DNA of 64,000 bases from Prevotella fusca JCM 17724 (lineage in GTDB: Bacteria; Bacteroidota; Bacteroidia; Bacteroidales; Bacteroidaceae), in assembly GCF_001262015.1 (NCBI RefSeq), contig NZ_CP012074.1:13501-77500 (forward strand). The letters run 5' to 3'. A program made the position numbers and the translations under genes. Shown here in pieces: positions 17,411 through 27,271 of the stretch (the stretch's first letter is position 1; each line of letters begins with the position of its first letter). A model generated the notes under the pieces. It saw only the letters and a program-made list of their open reading frames with translations, made no database searches and was not told where the DNA came from.

Positions 17411-17441
17411 CAAAGGTAGTATTTGTAATTATTACAGCCAA
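17411..17441 (-). promoter_or_regulatory. ahpC promoter
   Basis: On the minus strand TACCTTTG (17411-17418) is the -7 element and TTGG (17438-17441) the -33 element. The leader to ahpC is about 40 nt. Confidence 0.75.
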
Positions 17442-17476
17442 TAGGAAAAATCTATCAGGTGATTAATAAAATCTAT
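17441..17476. promoter_or_regulatory. oxyR: candidate OxyR binding site
   Basis: ATAG at 17441, seven bases, CTAT at 17452, then a further CTAT at 17473 give three of the four half-elements of the known ATAG-N7-CTAT-N7-ATAG-N7-CTAT pattern; the third is degenerate (ATTA) and the spacing is short by one base. It abuts the ahpC -33 element. Confidence 0.6.
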
Positions 17477-17556
17477 CAAACTCGCTTTAGTCGTTGATTA
17501 TCAGTGAAATAAGTGCTTCAGTCGGTCGGATTAAAAAGAATATACCAATGATAAAA

Positions 17557-17709
17557 TTATTACCAGTGCCTTGTATAGCTACTGGAAATGCCTTGTAAAA
17601 GCATTGTGGACTACGAATGGCGCAAATGATACGAATTTTACGACCATTACAAACGCCTTGTACAACCATTACAAACGGCTTGTACAACGATTACAAACGC
17701 TTTGTAGTA
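17557..17709. repeat. seven-unit 22-bp array with TTGTACAA cores
   Basis: Three nearly identical 22-bp units (17644, 17666, 17688) contain ATTACAAACG followed by CTTGTACAA; four older units upstream, with one 21-bp exception, match at 8 to 16 positions and keep GCCTTGTA. The unit is unlike those at the other loci but the period is the same. Confidence 0.8.
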
Positions 17710-17875
17710 TTTATTTTATTGGCTTATGCGATACTTAATTATAGTGATTGAAGGCATAAGAACTCATCATAAAGAATGAAAAAGACCAGTATAAAGCATA
17801 AAAAACACTATGAGAACACGGCTATTCGGCTTTTTTTACTTATTTTTGCCATAGTCTACACATCGTATCAGAATA

Positions 17876-18778
17876 ATGACACTACAACAACTTGAATATG
17901 TAATGGCTGTCTATCGGCTCAAACATTTTGCAAAGGCAGCCGATGATTGCAATGTCACACAACCGACACTTAGTTCGATGATTCAGAAACTTGAGGACGA
18001 ATTAGGTGTGAAAATCTTTGACCGTAAACGGCAACCTATACAGCCCACAAAGGCAGGAATGAAGGTGATAGAGGAGGCTTGGAAAGTGCTTTCGAGAGCA
18101 AGAAAGCTCAAGCAGACCATTGATGAGGAGCGGCAGATGCTTACCGGGACTTTTGAAGTGGGCGTTCTGCCGACCATTGCACCATATCTTATTCCTCGTT
18201 TCTTCCCTCAGTTGATGAATGAACACCCGGAGATGGATGTGAGGGTCACGGAAATGAAGACGGAAGAGATGCGAAGGGCTCTCCGTAGGGGCGATATTGA
18301 TGCTGGTATTCTGGCACGTGTTGACGGGCTGGAGGAGATGGAGTGCATGCCACTCTACCGTGAACAGTTCTTCGGCTATGTGGCAGAAGACGACCCGTTG
18401 TTTGATAAGGAGTTTATCCGTCCTGCTGACCTGTCGGGCGAGTACCTGTGGTTACTGGACGAGGGGCATTGTTTCCGTGACCAGCTTGTGAAGTTCTGCC
18501 AGCTGAAGTCGGCTGCACTGAGCAAGAAAAGCTATAACTTAGGGAGCATTGAGACCTTTATGCGGATTGTGGAGAATGGCAAGGGCGTGACCTTTATCCC
18601 ACAGCTTGCGCTTTCACAGCTTACGAAGGAACAGCACCGTCTTGTCCGTCCTTTCGCTCATCCGATACCCTCCCGTGAGATTATCCTTATGACTTCACCC
18701 AGCTTCATCCGCCATACGCTGCTCCGTATGCTTGCCGATCGGATAAAGGAGTCATTGCCTGTGGAGTTCCAGTCTTGA
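17876..18778 (+). CDS. oxyR: hydrogen peroxide-sensing LysR regulator OxyR
   Basis: LysR-type regulator of 300 residues. The N-terminal winged helix reads YVMAVYRLKHFAKAADDCNV-TQPTLSSMIQKLE. The redox site EGHCFRDQLVKFC (about residues 198-210) matches the two cysteines of OxyR that form a disulfide with peroxide. It is divergent from ahpC-ahpF, which is the classic arrangement for direct control. The start codon overlaps no other gene and follows a TATTTTTG -7 element by about 25 bp. Identification is secure; the operator is only a candidate. Confidence 0.95.
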   Translation: MTLQQLEYVMAVYRLKHFAKAADDCNVTQPTLSSMIQKLEDELGVKIFDRKRQPIQPTKAGMKVIEEAWKVLSRARKLKQTIDEERQMLTGTFEVGVLPTIAPYLIPRFFPQLMNEHPEMDVRVTEMKTEEMRRALRRGDIDAGILARVDGLEEMECMPLYREQFFGYVAEDDPLFDKEFIRPADLSGEYLWLLDEGHCFRDQLVKFCQLKSAALSKKSYNLGSIETFMRIVENGKGVTFIPQLALSQLTKEQHRLVRPFAHPIPSREIILMTSPSFIRHTLLRMLADRIKESLPVEFQS

Positions 18779-19207
18779 TGCTATCCACGGATGGCAGGAT
18801 GTTTTCGTGATAGAAAAGACAAAAGGAACTGACCGTGTTCATGGTATGAAGTTCGGGCATGGATTCTCTTGAGGCTGCATGAAAGAATAATCCCCAGCTG
18901 CTGTTTTACGGCAACTGGGGAAAATGTTATCCCTAATCAATCTTACTAACAAAATGATAGAACCTGTGAACTAAAATTAAATTACATCTATATTCTAATG
19001 AGCTGTGTTTTATGGTATGTCCTGTAAGTTGCCTTCGTAGCTTTTATGACGTAGGTCTTGCAGAACGTATATTAAGTTAGGTGTTTAAAGTAAAACACAT
19101 GTATGTATCTTTTTTTGTTTTCTTTCTTGCTTTACCAATATCTCCAAGCTGTCATACTGAATGGAAAACAGGTATGAAGATATTGGCTGTTAACGATGAC
19201 GACCTAC
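18779..19207. other. oxyR-HAD convergent gap
   Basis: Between two convergent genes. It holds the hairpin at 18892-18920 and a second weak hairpin GTGTTTaaagtAAAACAC with a T run at about 19081-19115. I see no gene. Confidence 0.6.
18892..18920 (+). terminator. likely terminator after oxyR
   Basis: CCCCAGCTGCTG and CGGCAACTGGGG pair in a 12-bp stem with a 5-nt loop. The tail on the plus strand is A-rich rather than T-rich, so strength is uncertain. Confidence 0.55.
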
Positions 19208-20161
19208 TTAGTAGATAACAACTGCAGGGTTAGAAACGTCGGTAGCAGCATTCTGCTTTACCTTGTACTCATCACATGCCCAGTTATAGTTTCCTTCAGT
19301 TACGTCGCGGGTGTACTCTGTGATACAGTTAGGGTCAGCTGCCCAGTACTGCTTGACAGTCTTGCCTCCCATCACCTTCTGTGGTGTCTTGTCATCAGGA
19401 TTGAGGATGAGCTTCAGACCCACTGAAGTGTTCATCATCTCCATGTCGCCACGGCTGTTGCCTGCTGCGAAGAGCGGACGGGTCTTGATGAAGGTTCTTA
19501 CCACCTCAGCCTTGCCCTCGTCCTGTGGTGAAGGGAATACAATCTGGTCGGTAACAACGCCGCCCATTGTAACGAGTGACTTCACACCAATCACACGGTC
19601 CTCCTGGAATCCAAGCTCCTCAACGCAGAAACGCTGGTAGAGCAACTCCGGAGAAGCTGAGATAACCCATGTCTCGAAACCATAGTTGCGGAGATTGGCA
19701 AGCAGGGCTTTCATCTGAGGATAGAACTTGTTTTGATACTTCTCGTGGAAGCAATCGTCGCCAATGCGCTGTACCTCCTCTGGAGTAAGACCGCTGAGGA
19801 ACTTGATACGGTCGCGCTCACGGCTGATGGCATCCTCTTTGATCATCTTGTCAACCAGCTTGAACTTCTCAACTGACTTGGCGTCCTTCTTGCCTGCATA
19901 GTTGCGGCGGGCATATTCGTAGAGAGCTTCCTCTGCGAGATAGTAAGGAACCTGACCGAAGAGAGTACCGTCACAATCGAATACGGCAACCTTGCGGATG
20001 TTCATTGAGATGGTTGACTGGAGGAAAGCCTCGAGTTTTGCATTGGTAGCATCAGTGAAACCTACGATTTTCTGATACTTGTAGGTCTGTGCTGAAAGCT
20101 GCATTGCACCGATGAAAAGGAATACGGCTACAAGCTGAATGGTTCTTTTAAAAGTCTTCAT
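19208..20161 (-). CDS. exported HAD-family phosphatase, last gene of the glp operon
   Basis: HAD-superfamily phosphatase of 317 residues with a signal peptide (TIQLVAVFLFIGAMQLSA, cleaved near SAQT). All four HAD motifs are visible: VFDCDGTLF (I), WVISASPELL (II), the lysine of DEGKAEVV (III) and AAGNSRGDMEMM (IV). The insertion between I and II is the helical cap of the phosphoserine phosphatase type. It lies 45 bp after glpF in the glycerol-3-phosphate cluster, so a periplasmic phosphatase releasing glycerol from glycerol phosphates for GlpF is a sensible guess, not proven. Confidence 0.85.
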   Translation of the reverse strand: MKTFKRTIQLVAVFLFIGAMQLSAQTYKYQKIVGFTDATNAKLEAFLQSTISMNIRKVAVFDCDGTLFGQVPYYLAEEALYEYARRNYAGKKDAKSVEKFKLVDKMIKEDAISRERDRIKFLSGLTPEEVQRIGDDCFHEKYQNKFYPQMKALLANLRNYGFETWVISASPELLYQRFCVEELGFQEDRVIGVKSLVTMGGVVTDQIVFPSPQDEGKAEVVRTFIKTRPLFAAGNSRGDMEMMNTSVGLKLILNPDDKTPQKVMGGKTVKQYWAADPNCITEYTRDVTEGNYNWACDEYKVKQNAATDVSNPAVVIY

Positions 20162-20206
20162 AATAGAATTATTTTTTTAGTTTAATTTGTTTTTACTGTT
20201 TGGGAA

Positions 20207-20953
20207 TTATATCTGCAGAAGTAATGCACCGCACCATCCTGCTATGAGACCGCCAACCATAGGACCGAGAACAGGCACCCATGAGTAAGCCCAGTCATTG
20301 TCGCCCTTCATGCAGATGGCGTGGGCGATGCGTGGTGACAGGTCGCGGGCAGGGTTCATGGCGTATCCCGTAGGACCTCCGAGCGACATGCCGAGTGCAA
20401 TAATCAGCAATGTTACAGGGATAGGACCAAGGGCTGCAAGACCGAACTTGAAGTGTTTCGGGTCACAGCAGTTGCCCTTTGTGCTGAAACTGATGATGAT
20501 AAAGACAAGTGCCAGGGTGGCAATCACTTCACAGAGGAAGTTCAGACTATAGTTGCGGATGGCAGGAGCTGTGCAGAATGTGCCGAGCTTTGCCGTGTCG
20601 TTATCGGTAGCATCGTAGTGGTCTTTGTAGAAAATCCACACGAGGATGCCACCCAGGACTCCGCCAATCATCTGTCCGGCGGCATAGACGGGCACTGAAC
20701 TCCATGGGAACATGCCTGCTGCTGCCAAGCCGGCTGATACGGCTGGATTGAGATGGGCACCAGTATAAGGACCTGCAACAAGCACACCCATACATACTGC
20801 GAGACCCCATGCAATGGTGATGACAATCCATCCCGAATTCTGTCCTTTACTCTTGTTCAGCGTTACACAAGCACATACACCATCTCCGAAAAGTACCAGA
20901 ATCAGTGTTCCTAATAGTTCCATGAAGAACTGTGTTGTCATTGAATATTCCAT
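20207..20953 (-). CDS. glpF: glycerol uptake facilitator (aquaglyceroporin)
   Basis: MIP-family channel of 248 residues, six membrane helices and two half-helices. The first NPA box is in GAHLNPAVSAG (about residue 71) and the second in GYAMNPARDLSPR (about 198); the aspartate after NPAR is typical of glycerol channels. It sits between glpK and an exported HAD phosphatase. A family I 22-bp element lies in the 247-bp gap upstream, in the same orientation, suggesting separate control inside the cluster. Confidence 0.95.
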   Translation of the reverse strand: MEYSMTTQFFMELLGTLILVLFGDGVCACVTLNKSKGQNSGWIVITIAWGLAVCMGVLVAGPYTGAHLNPAVSAGLAAAGMFPWSSVPVYAAGQMIGGVLGGILVWIFYKDHYDATDNDTAKLGTFCTAPAIRNYSLNFLCEVIATLALVFIIISFSTKGNCCDPKHFKFGLAALGPIPVTLLIIALGMSLGGPTGYAMNPARDLSPRIAHAICMKGDNDWAYSWVPVLGPMVGGLIAGWCGALLLQI

Positions 20954-20984
20954 AAGGATTGAATGATGGTTGTTATTGTATGGT

Positions 20985-21130
20985 TGCTGTCCGATAAACT
21001 TTGATAGGTAATTGGCGAAGCAAGCCCCTGATCAAAGATGTTCAGCCCTCGACGCCATTGGTGTTTACCATGAACGCCACATGTGCCGGGCAATGCCACA
21101 TCGGTAGAAAGTGCATGATTGTCATTTTAT
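20985..21130 (-). repeat. family I element, copy E (minus strand): three 22-bp units
   Basis: Read on the minus strand the left flank CTTTCTACCG is followed by three 22-bp units (21101 down to 21036), with TTGCCCGGCACATG and GGTAAACACCAA inside, and further on TTTATCGGACAGCAACCAT, the right-flank word of copies A and D. It lies before glpF, oriented as glpF. Confidence 0.8.
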
Positions 21131-21200
21131 GCGTAAGACACTAATGGCTGACTCATGCTGGAAATGTTTACCAGACAGCACCGTTATTATTTGTTAGGTC

Positions 21201-22691
21201 TTATCTTTTCGTAAGCGTTCTGCCGATAGCATCTGCCCAACCAGCCTTGGCTGCCTCAATTTCTTTACTGTCAGCAATAGGCTCGAAGCAGCGTTCAACC
21301 TGCCATTGGCTCTTGATTTCGTCAATATTCTTCCAGAAACCGACAGCCAGACCTGCAAGGTAAGCTGCGCCTAAGGCAGTGGTCTCAGTGATACGTGGAC
21401 GAACAACCTTAATGCCAAGGATGTCTGCCTGAGACTGCATCAAAAGATTGTTGCGTGATGCGCCACCATCGACTTTCAGCTCGGTAAGAGAAGCGTTCAT
21501 GTCCTTTGCCATTGCCTGTGCAATGTCGTAAGTCTGGAATGCAATACCATCAAGGGCTGCACGGGCGATATGTGCACGTGTAGTACCACGTGTAATGCCG
21601 ACTATCGTACCACGGGCATACTGATCCCAATAAGGAGCTGCAAGACCAGTGAGGGCGGGAACGAAGTAAACACCACCACTGTCTGGTACGGTTGAAGCTA
21701 AGTCCTCAACCTCTGATGATGAGGTGATGAAGCCCAATCCGTCACGCAGCCACTGTACAACAGAGCCACCGACATAGATGGAACCCTCCAACGCATAAAC
21801 CACATCGTCATCAATCTTCCATGCAATAGTGGTAAGAAGGTTGTTCTTTGACATAACCGGCTTGCTACCTGTGTTCAACATTACGAAGCAACCAGTACCG
21901 TAGGTGTTCTTGATAGAGCCCGGGTCTATACACATCTGACCGAAGAGGGCTGCCTGCTGGTCGCCGGCAATACCTGAGATAGGCACTTCATGAGCAAAGA
22001 TAGTAGTCTTGGTGTGTCCGTAAACCTCTGAACTTGACTTTACAGCAGGCATCATAGACATAGGAATGTCAAGTAATTTCATCAGCTCCTCGTCCCATTT
22101 CAGGTCGTGAATGTTGAAGAGCATGGTACGAGAAGCATTCGAAACGTCAGTTACATGCACCTCTCCACGAGTCAATCGCCATACCAGCCATGAGTCTACA
22201 TTACCGAAACGGAGCTTGCCCATCTCAGCACGTTTGCGTGCACCTGGTACGTTGTCAAGGATCCACTTGATTTTTGTTCCGCTGAAGTAAGCATCAATAA
22301 TGAGACCAGTTTTCTCATGAATCTTGTCCGTCAAGCCCTGTGCTTTCAGCTCATCACAGAACTCTGAAGTGCGGCGATCTTGCCATACAATGGCGTTATA
22401 GATAGGTTCTTCGGTGTCAACATCCCACACAATCGTAGTTTCGCGCTGGTTGGTAATACCAATACCTGCGATGTCAAGGCCGTTAATATCTATGGCAGAG
22501 ATAGCCTCAGCGATGACAGAAGCCTGCGAAGACCATATTTCATTGGGGTTATGTTCTACCCATCCCGGCTGTGGGAAATACTGTGTAAACTCTTTCTGTG
22601 CTACGGATTTGATATGTCCGTTGTGATCAAAGACAATGGCTCTTGAGCTGGTTGTACCTTGGTCGAGGGCTAAAATGAATTTCTTCTCCAT
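21201..22691 (-). CDS. glpK: glycerol kinase
   Basis: FGGY-family kinase of 496 residues that phosphorylates imported glycerol to sn-glycerol-3-phosphate. The N-terminal [19 protein letters not shown], the [12 protein letters not shown] segment and the C-terminal [18 protein letters not shown] are all family signatures. It follows glpC by 186 bp and precedes glpF, so kinase and channel sit together after the dehydrogenase subunits. Full family length; secure. Confidence 0.97.
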   Translation of the reverse strand: MEKKFILALDQGTTSSRAIVFDHNGHIKSVAQKEFTQYFPQPGWVEHNPNEIWSSQASVIAEAISAIDINGLDIAGIGITNQRETTIVWDVDTEEPIYNAIVWQDRRTSEFCDELKAQGLTDKIHEKTGLIIDAYFSGTKIKWILDNVPGARKRAEMGKLRFGNVDSWLVWRLTRGEVHVTDVSNASRTMLFNIHDLKWDEELMKLLDIPMSMMPAVKSSSEVYGHTKTTIFAHEVPISGIAGDQQAALFGQMCIDPGSIKNTYGTGCFVMLNTGSKPVMSKNNLLTTIAWKIDDDVVYALEGSIYVGGSVVQWLRDGLGFITSSSEVEDLASTVPDSGGVYFVPALTGLAAPYWDQYARGTIVGITRGTTRAHIARAALDGIAFQTYDIAQAMAKDMNASLTELKVDGGASRNNLLMQSQADILGIKVVRPRITETTALGAAYLAGLAVGFWKNIDEIKSQWQVERCFEPIADSKEIEAAKAGWADAIGRTLTKR

Positions 22692-22877
22692 GCTAGTAAT
22701 ATTTTGTTAGGTTGATTTTTTTCTTTATTTTATAGTTATCATAAGCGGTGACAGAGCTTTGACAGAGTACATCGGATTGCCTGTTGCGTAGTTCCGGCTT
22801 TATTGATACCGTTGTCCGACTATTTGAACATAGTCGTCTGATTTTCAGGACACATACGTAATGCCTGTTAATACCGC

Positions 22878-24134
22878 TTATTGTATGCCGTTCAGCTTCA
22901 TTGTTTCCTCAACGTCCAGTGCTTCGGCAAGAATTGAGACAGGGTTCTTTACCTCATATCCTGTTGACATTTCAATCTGCCATTTACAGGTTTCACAGTC
23001 GGTTGTGACGTAGTCTGGGTTTACTTCCTTTATCTGTGTGAAGAGGCCGGAGCCGATCTGCTGTGATCGTTCGTAGTTCTCTTTCTTGAATCCGTAAGTA
23101 CCAGCGATGCCGCAGCATTGGGAGTCAAGCATCACAAGTTCCAGTCCGGGAATCATCTTCAATAGCTCTGTACTGTAGATGACCCAGCCCATCTTCTCCA
23201 TGTGACATGCCGAATGATAGGCTGCACGCATCTTGAAATCCTTGCGGAAAGCAAGTTTTATATCGCCACTTTCTATGAGTCGGTAGAGGAAACGGGTAGC
23301 AAGTGTGAGGTTCTCTTTTACATCATCGACCTTTATTCCAAGCAGATGCTCATACTCGTCACGCATGGTAAAGGTACAGGTGGAGCTCGTTGTGAGGACA
23401 ATGCGGTTCTGCTTTGCTGCCTGACGGATAGAGTTGATGTTCACTTCTCCCTGTCGGCGAGCCTGATTGCTAAGTCCGTTGGCAATTAATGCTACACCGC
23501 AACATTTCTCTTTATCCAGCAGGTGGACACCATAACCGACCGCATTCATAATCTTTACGAGGTCTTTGCCCAACTGTGGGAAGTTATAATTGACGTAACA
23601 GCCGTGGAAATAGCTTACATGTTTCTTGTATTCGTCCTGCTGTTTGGCTGCATTGCGCTTGAACCATGTCTCAAACTTCTGGCTGCTGTAGGCTGGGAAA
23701 CTGCGATGTTTGTCAATGCCCATCACGCCGTGGAGCACAGCCTTGATAGGCTTCAAACCTAATGTGGTGTTCACAATCGGTGCAACCATGTTTGCCATAG
23801 TACCCACGAAGTCGGTATTTGCAAGCATTCTGTCACGCAGGATAGGACCATGTGTACTGTATTTGATGCGTGAAGCCTGAATGATGTCGGCAATGCGAAC
23901 ACCTGAAGGACAGGCTACTTCGCACCGTTTACAGTTCAGACACATCTTCAAGGCGTTGTCGAAGAACTTGCTGTCTTTCAGTCTGTAACGTTCCAAGTCT
24001 GGTCCTGAATGCTTCGGACCGGGGTATTCCGGCTCCACTGCCGACACCGGGCAGTATGCTGTACAGATGGAACACTTCAAGCACTGTTCCAAGTTATTGC
24101 CGCTGATATTCTTTAGTTGTATTCCTTCTGGCAT
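22878..24134 (-). CDS. glpC: anaerobic glycerol-3-phosphate dehydrogenase subunit C
   Basis: Membrane-associated iron-sulfur subunit (418 residues) that passes electrons from GlpAB to the quinone pool. Two [4Fe-4S] motifs, CLKCSICTAYCPVSAVEP and CLNCKRCEVACPSGVRI, stand in the first 80 residues; two CCG-type domains follow, with CCGVAL and CCGIAGTYGF. It starts 4 bp after glpB ends, as expected for a coupled operon. In-family order A-B-C is kept. Confidence 0.95.
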   Translation of the reverse strand: MPEGIQLKNISGNNLEQCLKCSICTAYCPVSAVEPEYPGPKHSGPDLERYRLKDSKFFDNALKMCLNCKRCEVACPSGVRIADIIQASRIKYSTHGPILRDRMLANTDFVGTMANMVAPIVNTTLGLKPIKAVLHGVMGIDKHRSFPAYSSQKFETWFKRNAAKQQDEYKKHVSYFHGCYVNYNFPQLGKDLVKIMNAVGYGVHLLDKEKCCGVALIANGLSNQARRQGEVNINSIRQAAKQNRIVLTTSSTCTFTMRDEYEHLLGIKVDDVKENLTLATRFLYRLIESGDIKLAFRKDFKMRAAYHSACHMEKMGWVIYSTELLKMIPGLELVMLDSQCCGIAGTYGFKKENYERSQQIGSGLFTQIKEVNPDYVTTDCETCKWQIEMSTGYEVKNPVSILAEALDVEETMKLNGIQ

Positions 24135-24138
24135 GACC

Positions 24139-25389
24139 TTATTTCCTTTCTGTTATTGTTTCGGCTACCTGAAGGGCAGTCAAGAGTGAAACACCAGTGC
24201 CATCGGCGAGCCTGATACCATTGTGTCCGCTCAGTACGGAACCGATGGCAAAGAGGTTGCTGACAGCTTTTCCGTCTTTTATTGCATGGAAGTCCTTGTC
24301 CGTCCGCACGCCAAATTCCATATAAGGCTGTGCTGTGAACGCATCTTCCTTTGTCCATTCGCTTCGTGCTTCAGCAGCATCAACATCAAGGTTGAATACT
24401 GGCTCGAATACATGTTGATAGTTGCTCTGCAGTCCGTGGCTCATGAATGAACCCGTAGCAAGGATGAACTCGTCTGCATAAAGCGTCTCATCAGGGAGAT
24501 TGTCGGTAGTTATAGATACGAGTCTGTTGTCCTTGAAGACTCCACTGTTAGCTGTATCGCCCACCAATATTGTGCCACCCAGACGGGTGAAGAGGCGCTT
24601 CAGAAGATTAGCAGTGCGTGCACCCGATACAGAAGGGGGAAGTGTTGCAAGGTATTCAACCGGCTTCTTTACCATTGCCTTCAGTTCGTTGATACTTTCA
24701 TCGTCACTGAACCCCAATACAGCAGGCATCAACAATACGTCAGTCTCTCCGCTGATGGCATTGATACGGTCAGCAGCTTTACGCAAAGCGTCTTTGTTTG
24801 ACAGTACTTTTGCTATGTTTGTTGCACGCATCTCAGTAGGACTTTTCCTTATACGGCTCAATTCATCGGTCGTAAAAGCCTTCACCTGACAATCCACACC
24901 ATGTTTCTTAAGGTTGGTGGCGATGAACTCTGTCGGGAAATCCAGAAATCCTTGGATATTCAGGAGTTCTGTTTTTTCCCAAGGAAGAACATCCTTCTGC
25001 TGGCTCACGGCATATCCTTCGGTTGTCAGCCAGGCCGGTTTCAATGTGCCTAATGGAGTGAAACGGTAATGATTCTGTGCACTGTTGCCCGTTACCTTTA
25101 CGCCAGCTTCATCCAGCAGAGCCTTAGCCTTGTCAGCAAGTTGTCCGATTTTCCCAGCTCCGATCTTCTTATAAGGATGCTTGTCGTCCAGTTCAGGAAT
25201 GGCATCCAGCGGACGTTCAACAACCTCTCCATTATTATCATAGCCAAGTAAGTCGAACGAACCCGAATTAAAGTGGAGACTGTTCTGGCCTGCTGACACG
25301 ATGCAGACCCGTTTGCCTGTGCGTGCCAGTGTGATACCAGCAGTGAGTCCGCTGAGTCCTCCACCTATTATTATTGTATCGTATCTCAT
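24139..25389 (-). CDS. glpB: anaerobic glycerol-3-phosphate dehydrogenase subunit B
   Basis: FAD/FMN-binding subunit of 416 residues of the GlpABC complex. The dinucleotide fold YDTIIIGGGLSGLTAGITLA is at the N-terminus, and the C-terminal motif NLFAIGSVLSGHNGIR closes the flavin site. It lies between glpA (116 bp upstream) and glpC (4 bp downstream). Confidence 0.93.
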   Translation of the reverse strand: MRYDTIIIGGGLSGLTAGITLARTGKRVCIVSAGQNSLHFNSGSFDLLGYDNNGEVVERPLDAIPELDDKHPYKKIGAGKIGQLADKAKALLDEAGVKVTGNSAQNHYRFTPLGTLKPAWLTTEGYAVSQQKDVLPWEKTELLNIQGFLDFPTEFIATNLKKHGVDCQVKAFTTDELSRIRKSPTEMRATNIAKVLSNKDALRKAADRINAISGETDVLLMPAVLGFSDDESINELKAMVKKPVEYLATLPPSVSGARTANLLKRLFTRLGGTILVGDTANSGVFKDNRLVSITTDNLPDETLYADEFILATGSFMSHGLQSNYQHVFEPVFNLDVDAAEARSEWTKEDAFTAQPYMEFGVRTDKDFHAIKDGKAVSNLFAIGSVLSGHNGIRLADGTGVSLLTALQVAETITERK

Positions 25390-25505
25390 TGTCGATTGTT
25401 TTTGATTGTGATAGATTGTTTAGAATCTTTGGGCTTGTTATGGTTTGTGGACTTCCCGTGATGTCTATAGTTGTAGGGATTTCTTTTTCATCCAAAAGCC
25501 TTTTG

Positions 25506-27104
25506 TCAGCTTTCCAGCCCTAACAATCCCTGATAAATTGTAGTTGTGAGCTGCGCCTCATCCAGTGTGCTGCCCCATGCTACTGGTCGCATACCTTTCC
25601 ACCGTTCATTGATGAAGTTGCGAAGGTCAGTCAATGTCTTGTCAGCTTCTGTTCCTGCAGCACACATAACACCAGCTGCCCGGCAGGCACAAAGCTCACC
25701 TTGGCAGGTTCCCATGCCTACACGTGTACGGCGGCGCAGGTTGAGAAGGTCGTGTACATGCAGGTTGTTTATCGCATATTTCACTTCACCGACACTTACT
25801 TCCTCACATTCACAGACGAGGGCACGGTCTTCTTCGCTCTGCTGGGATATTTCCTGCACCCGATAGCCCTGACGCCCTTTGGCTGCATTATGCGCTGTCG
25901 GGTATATATGATGCTTTCTGTCAGTGTCTTCTCCTTCACTTCCGGGAAGCAGAAGATCGGCTGTCTGGCATGCTGCCTCTATGCCCAACTTCTTGCAAGC
26001 CAGGTTGGTAGCCTCCTCTGCCATAAGTCGGTAGGTCATCATCTTACCGCCTGTAATTGTGATAAGATCAGCCAGACCGTCACGTTTCTCATGATCCAGG
26101 CAGATGATGCCACGGCTGATATTGCGCCCTGACGGGTCATTGTCAGCAGCAACAAGCGGACGGACACCTGCATAGGCACGCAGGATACGTGTCGTCGCAA
26201 GGCTTGGAGCGAGTTTTTCACCCTCCTTTATCAGCAGGTCAACTTCTTCCTGTGTTATCTTCAGGTCGTCAATTGTTTCGTATGGTACACGGTCGCTGGT
26301 CGTTCCGATGACGCATACAGTATCGTCTGGTACGAGAATATCGGCATTGGCAGGCTTGCGACAACGGTTGATAACCATGTTGTTGACACGATGACCGAAG
26401 ATAAGGAGCGTTCCTTTGGCAGGAAACATGTTCATCTTTATGCCTGCCATCTTGACAATGCCATGTCCCCAGATGCCGGCAGCATTGATGACGATTCTGC
26501 AATGTGTCTCGCTTTCTTCGCCTGTGTGATTGTTGCGAAGGTGCACACCTTCCACGCGACCGTTGTTGACGATGAGTCCTACAACTTCATGATAGGTAAG
26601 GATTTCCGCTCCATGACGGCGTGCATCGAGGATGTTTGCCGTTGTAAGATGGAACGGGTCAACGGAAGCATCGGGCACGCGCACAGCGCCAATAAGGTCA
26701 GGGTTGACCGATGGCTCTATGCGTCGTGCCTCTGCAGGTGAAATAATACTAGCACTTATACCTGCTTTCTGGCAGCCTTCAACAAATGTTTTCTGGTATT
26801 GTATGTCGTCTTCCGGCAGTGTGATAAACAAGCCGTCAGTCTCTTCAACGCAGTGACGGGCTATACGGCGGAGTATCATGTTCTCCTTGATACACTCAGA
26901 GGCTGACTCCGGGTCGGTTACGGCATAGCGTGCTCCGCTATGAAGCAAGCCGTGGTTGCGACCTGTGGCACCATTGCTGAAATCATATTTCTCTACAAGC
27001 AGCACACGCAGTCCACGCAAAGCACAGTCGCGTGCAGTGCCGGCGCCCGTAACGCCTCCACCGATGATAATAACATCGTAATCTTTGTCTAATACTCTGC
27101 TCAT
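25506..27104 (-). CDS. glpA: anaerobic glycerol-3-phosphate dehydrogenase subunit A
   Basis: Catalytic FAD subunit of 532 residues oxidising glycerol-3-phosphate to dihydroxyacetone phosphate. The FAD fold is YDVIIIGGGVTGAGTARDCA at the N-terminus, and ATGRNHGLLHSGARY is the substrate-side motif of the GlpA/GlpD family. A C-terminal BFD-like [2Fe-2S] domain (CECEEVSVGE ... GMGTCQGELCACR) sets GlpA apart from aerobic GlpD. It is the first gene of the cluster; the promoter and operator-like repeats lie in the gap upstream. Confidence 0.95.
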   Translation of the reverse strand: MSRVLDKDYDVIIIGGGVTGAGTARDCALRGLRVLLVEKYDFSNGATGRNHGLLHSGARYAVTDPESASECIKENMILRRIARHCVEETDGLFITLPEDDIQYQKTFVEGCQKAGISASIISPAEARRIEPSVNPDLIGAVRVPDASVDPFHLTTANILDARRHGAEILTYHEVVGLIVNNGRVEGVHLRNNHTGEESETHCRIVINAAGIWGHGIVKMAGIKMNMFPAKGTLLIFGHRVNNMVINRCRKPANADILVPDDTVCVIGTTSDRVPYETIDDLKITQEEVDLLIKEGEKLAPSLATTRILRAYAGVRPLVAADNDPSGRNISRGIICLDHEKRDGLADLITITGGKMMTYRLMAEEATNLACKKLGIEAACQTADLLLPGSEGEDTDRKHHIYPTAHNAAKGRQGYRVQEISQQSEEDRALVCECEEVSVGEVKYAINNLHVHDLLNLRRRTRVGMGTCQGELCACRAAGVMCAAGTEADKTLTDLRNFINERWKGMRPVAWGSTLDEAQLTTTIYQGLLGLES

Positions 27105-27145
27105 TGTATAGGTAGTTCTAATCTGTCAAAAAGTTGTTCACAATG

Positions 27146-27158
27146 TTTCGTAACGAAA
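27146..27158. promoter_or_regulatory. candidate DeoR-type operator in the glpA leader
   Basis: TTTCGTAACGAAA is a perfect palindrome around one base, between the predicted transcript start and glpA. Related TTTCG/AAACG words cluster at 27272-27302 upstream of the -33 element. DeoR-family sites often contain TTTCG half-sites. Confidence 0.5.
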
Positions 27159-27212
27159 GCAACAAAGAAAGATTGAGCCATTGTTTAAAAATGCTTTTGT
27201 TTCTTTACGATG

Positions 27213-27245
27213 CAAAGATAAATAATTTAGTTGGGGGTTTCCAAA
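27213..27245 (-). promoter_or_regulatory. glpA operon promoter
   Basis: On the minus strand TATCTTTG (27213-27220) and TTTG (27242-27245) are 21 bp apart. The leader is about 100 nt. Confidence 0.65.
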
Positions 27246-27271
27246 TTGCTTAACATTATTTATAATTTTTA

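Larger units (their letters stand above)
17364..17875. other. ahpC-oxyR divergent control region
   Basis: No gene seen. It holds the ahpC promoter (17411-17441, minus strand), a candidate OxyR site (17441-17476), a seven-unit 22-bp array (17557-17709) and a likely oxyR -7 element TATTTTTG at about 17842-17849. Confidence 0.75.
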
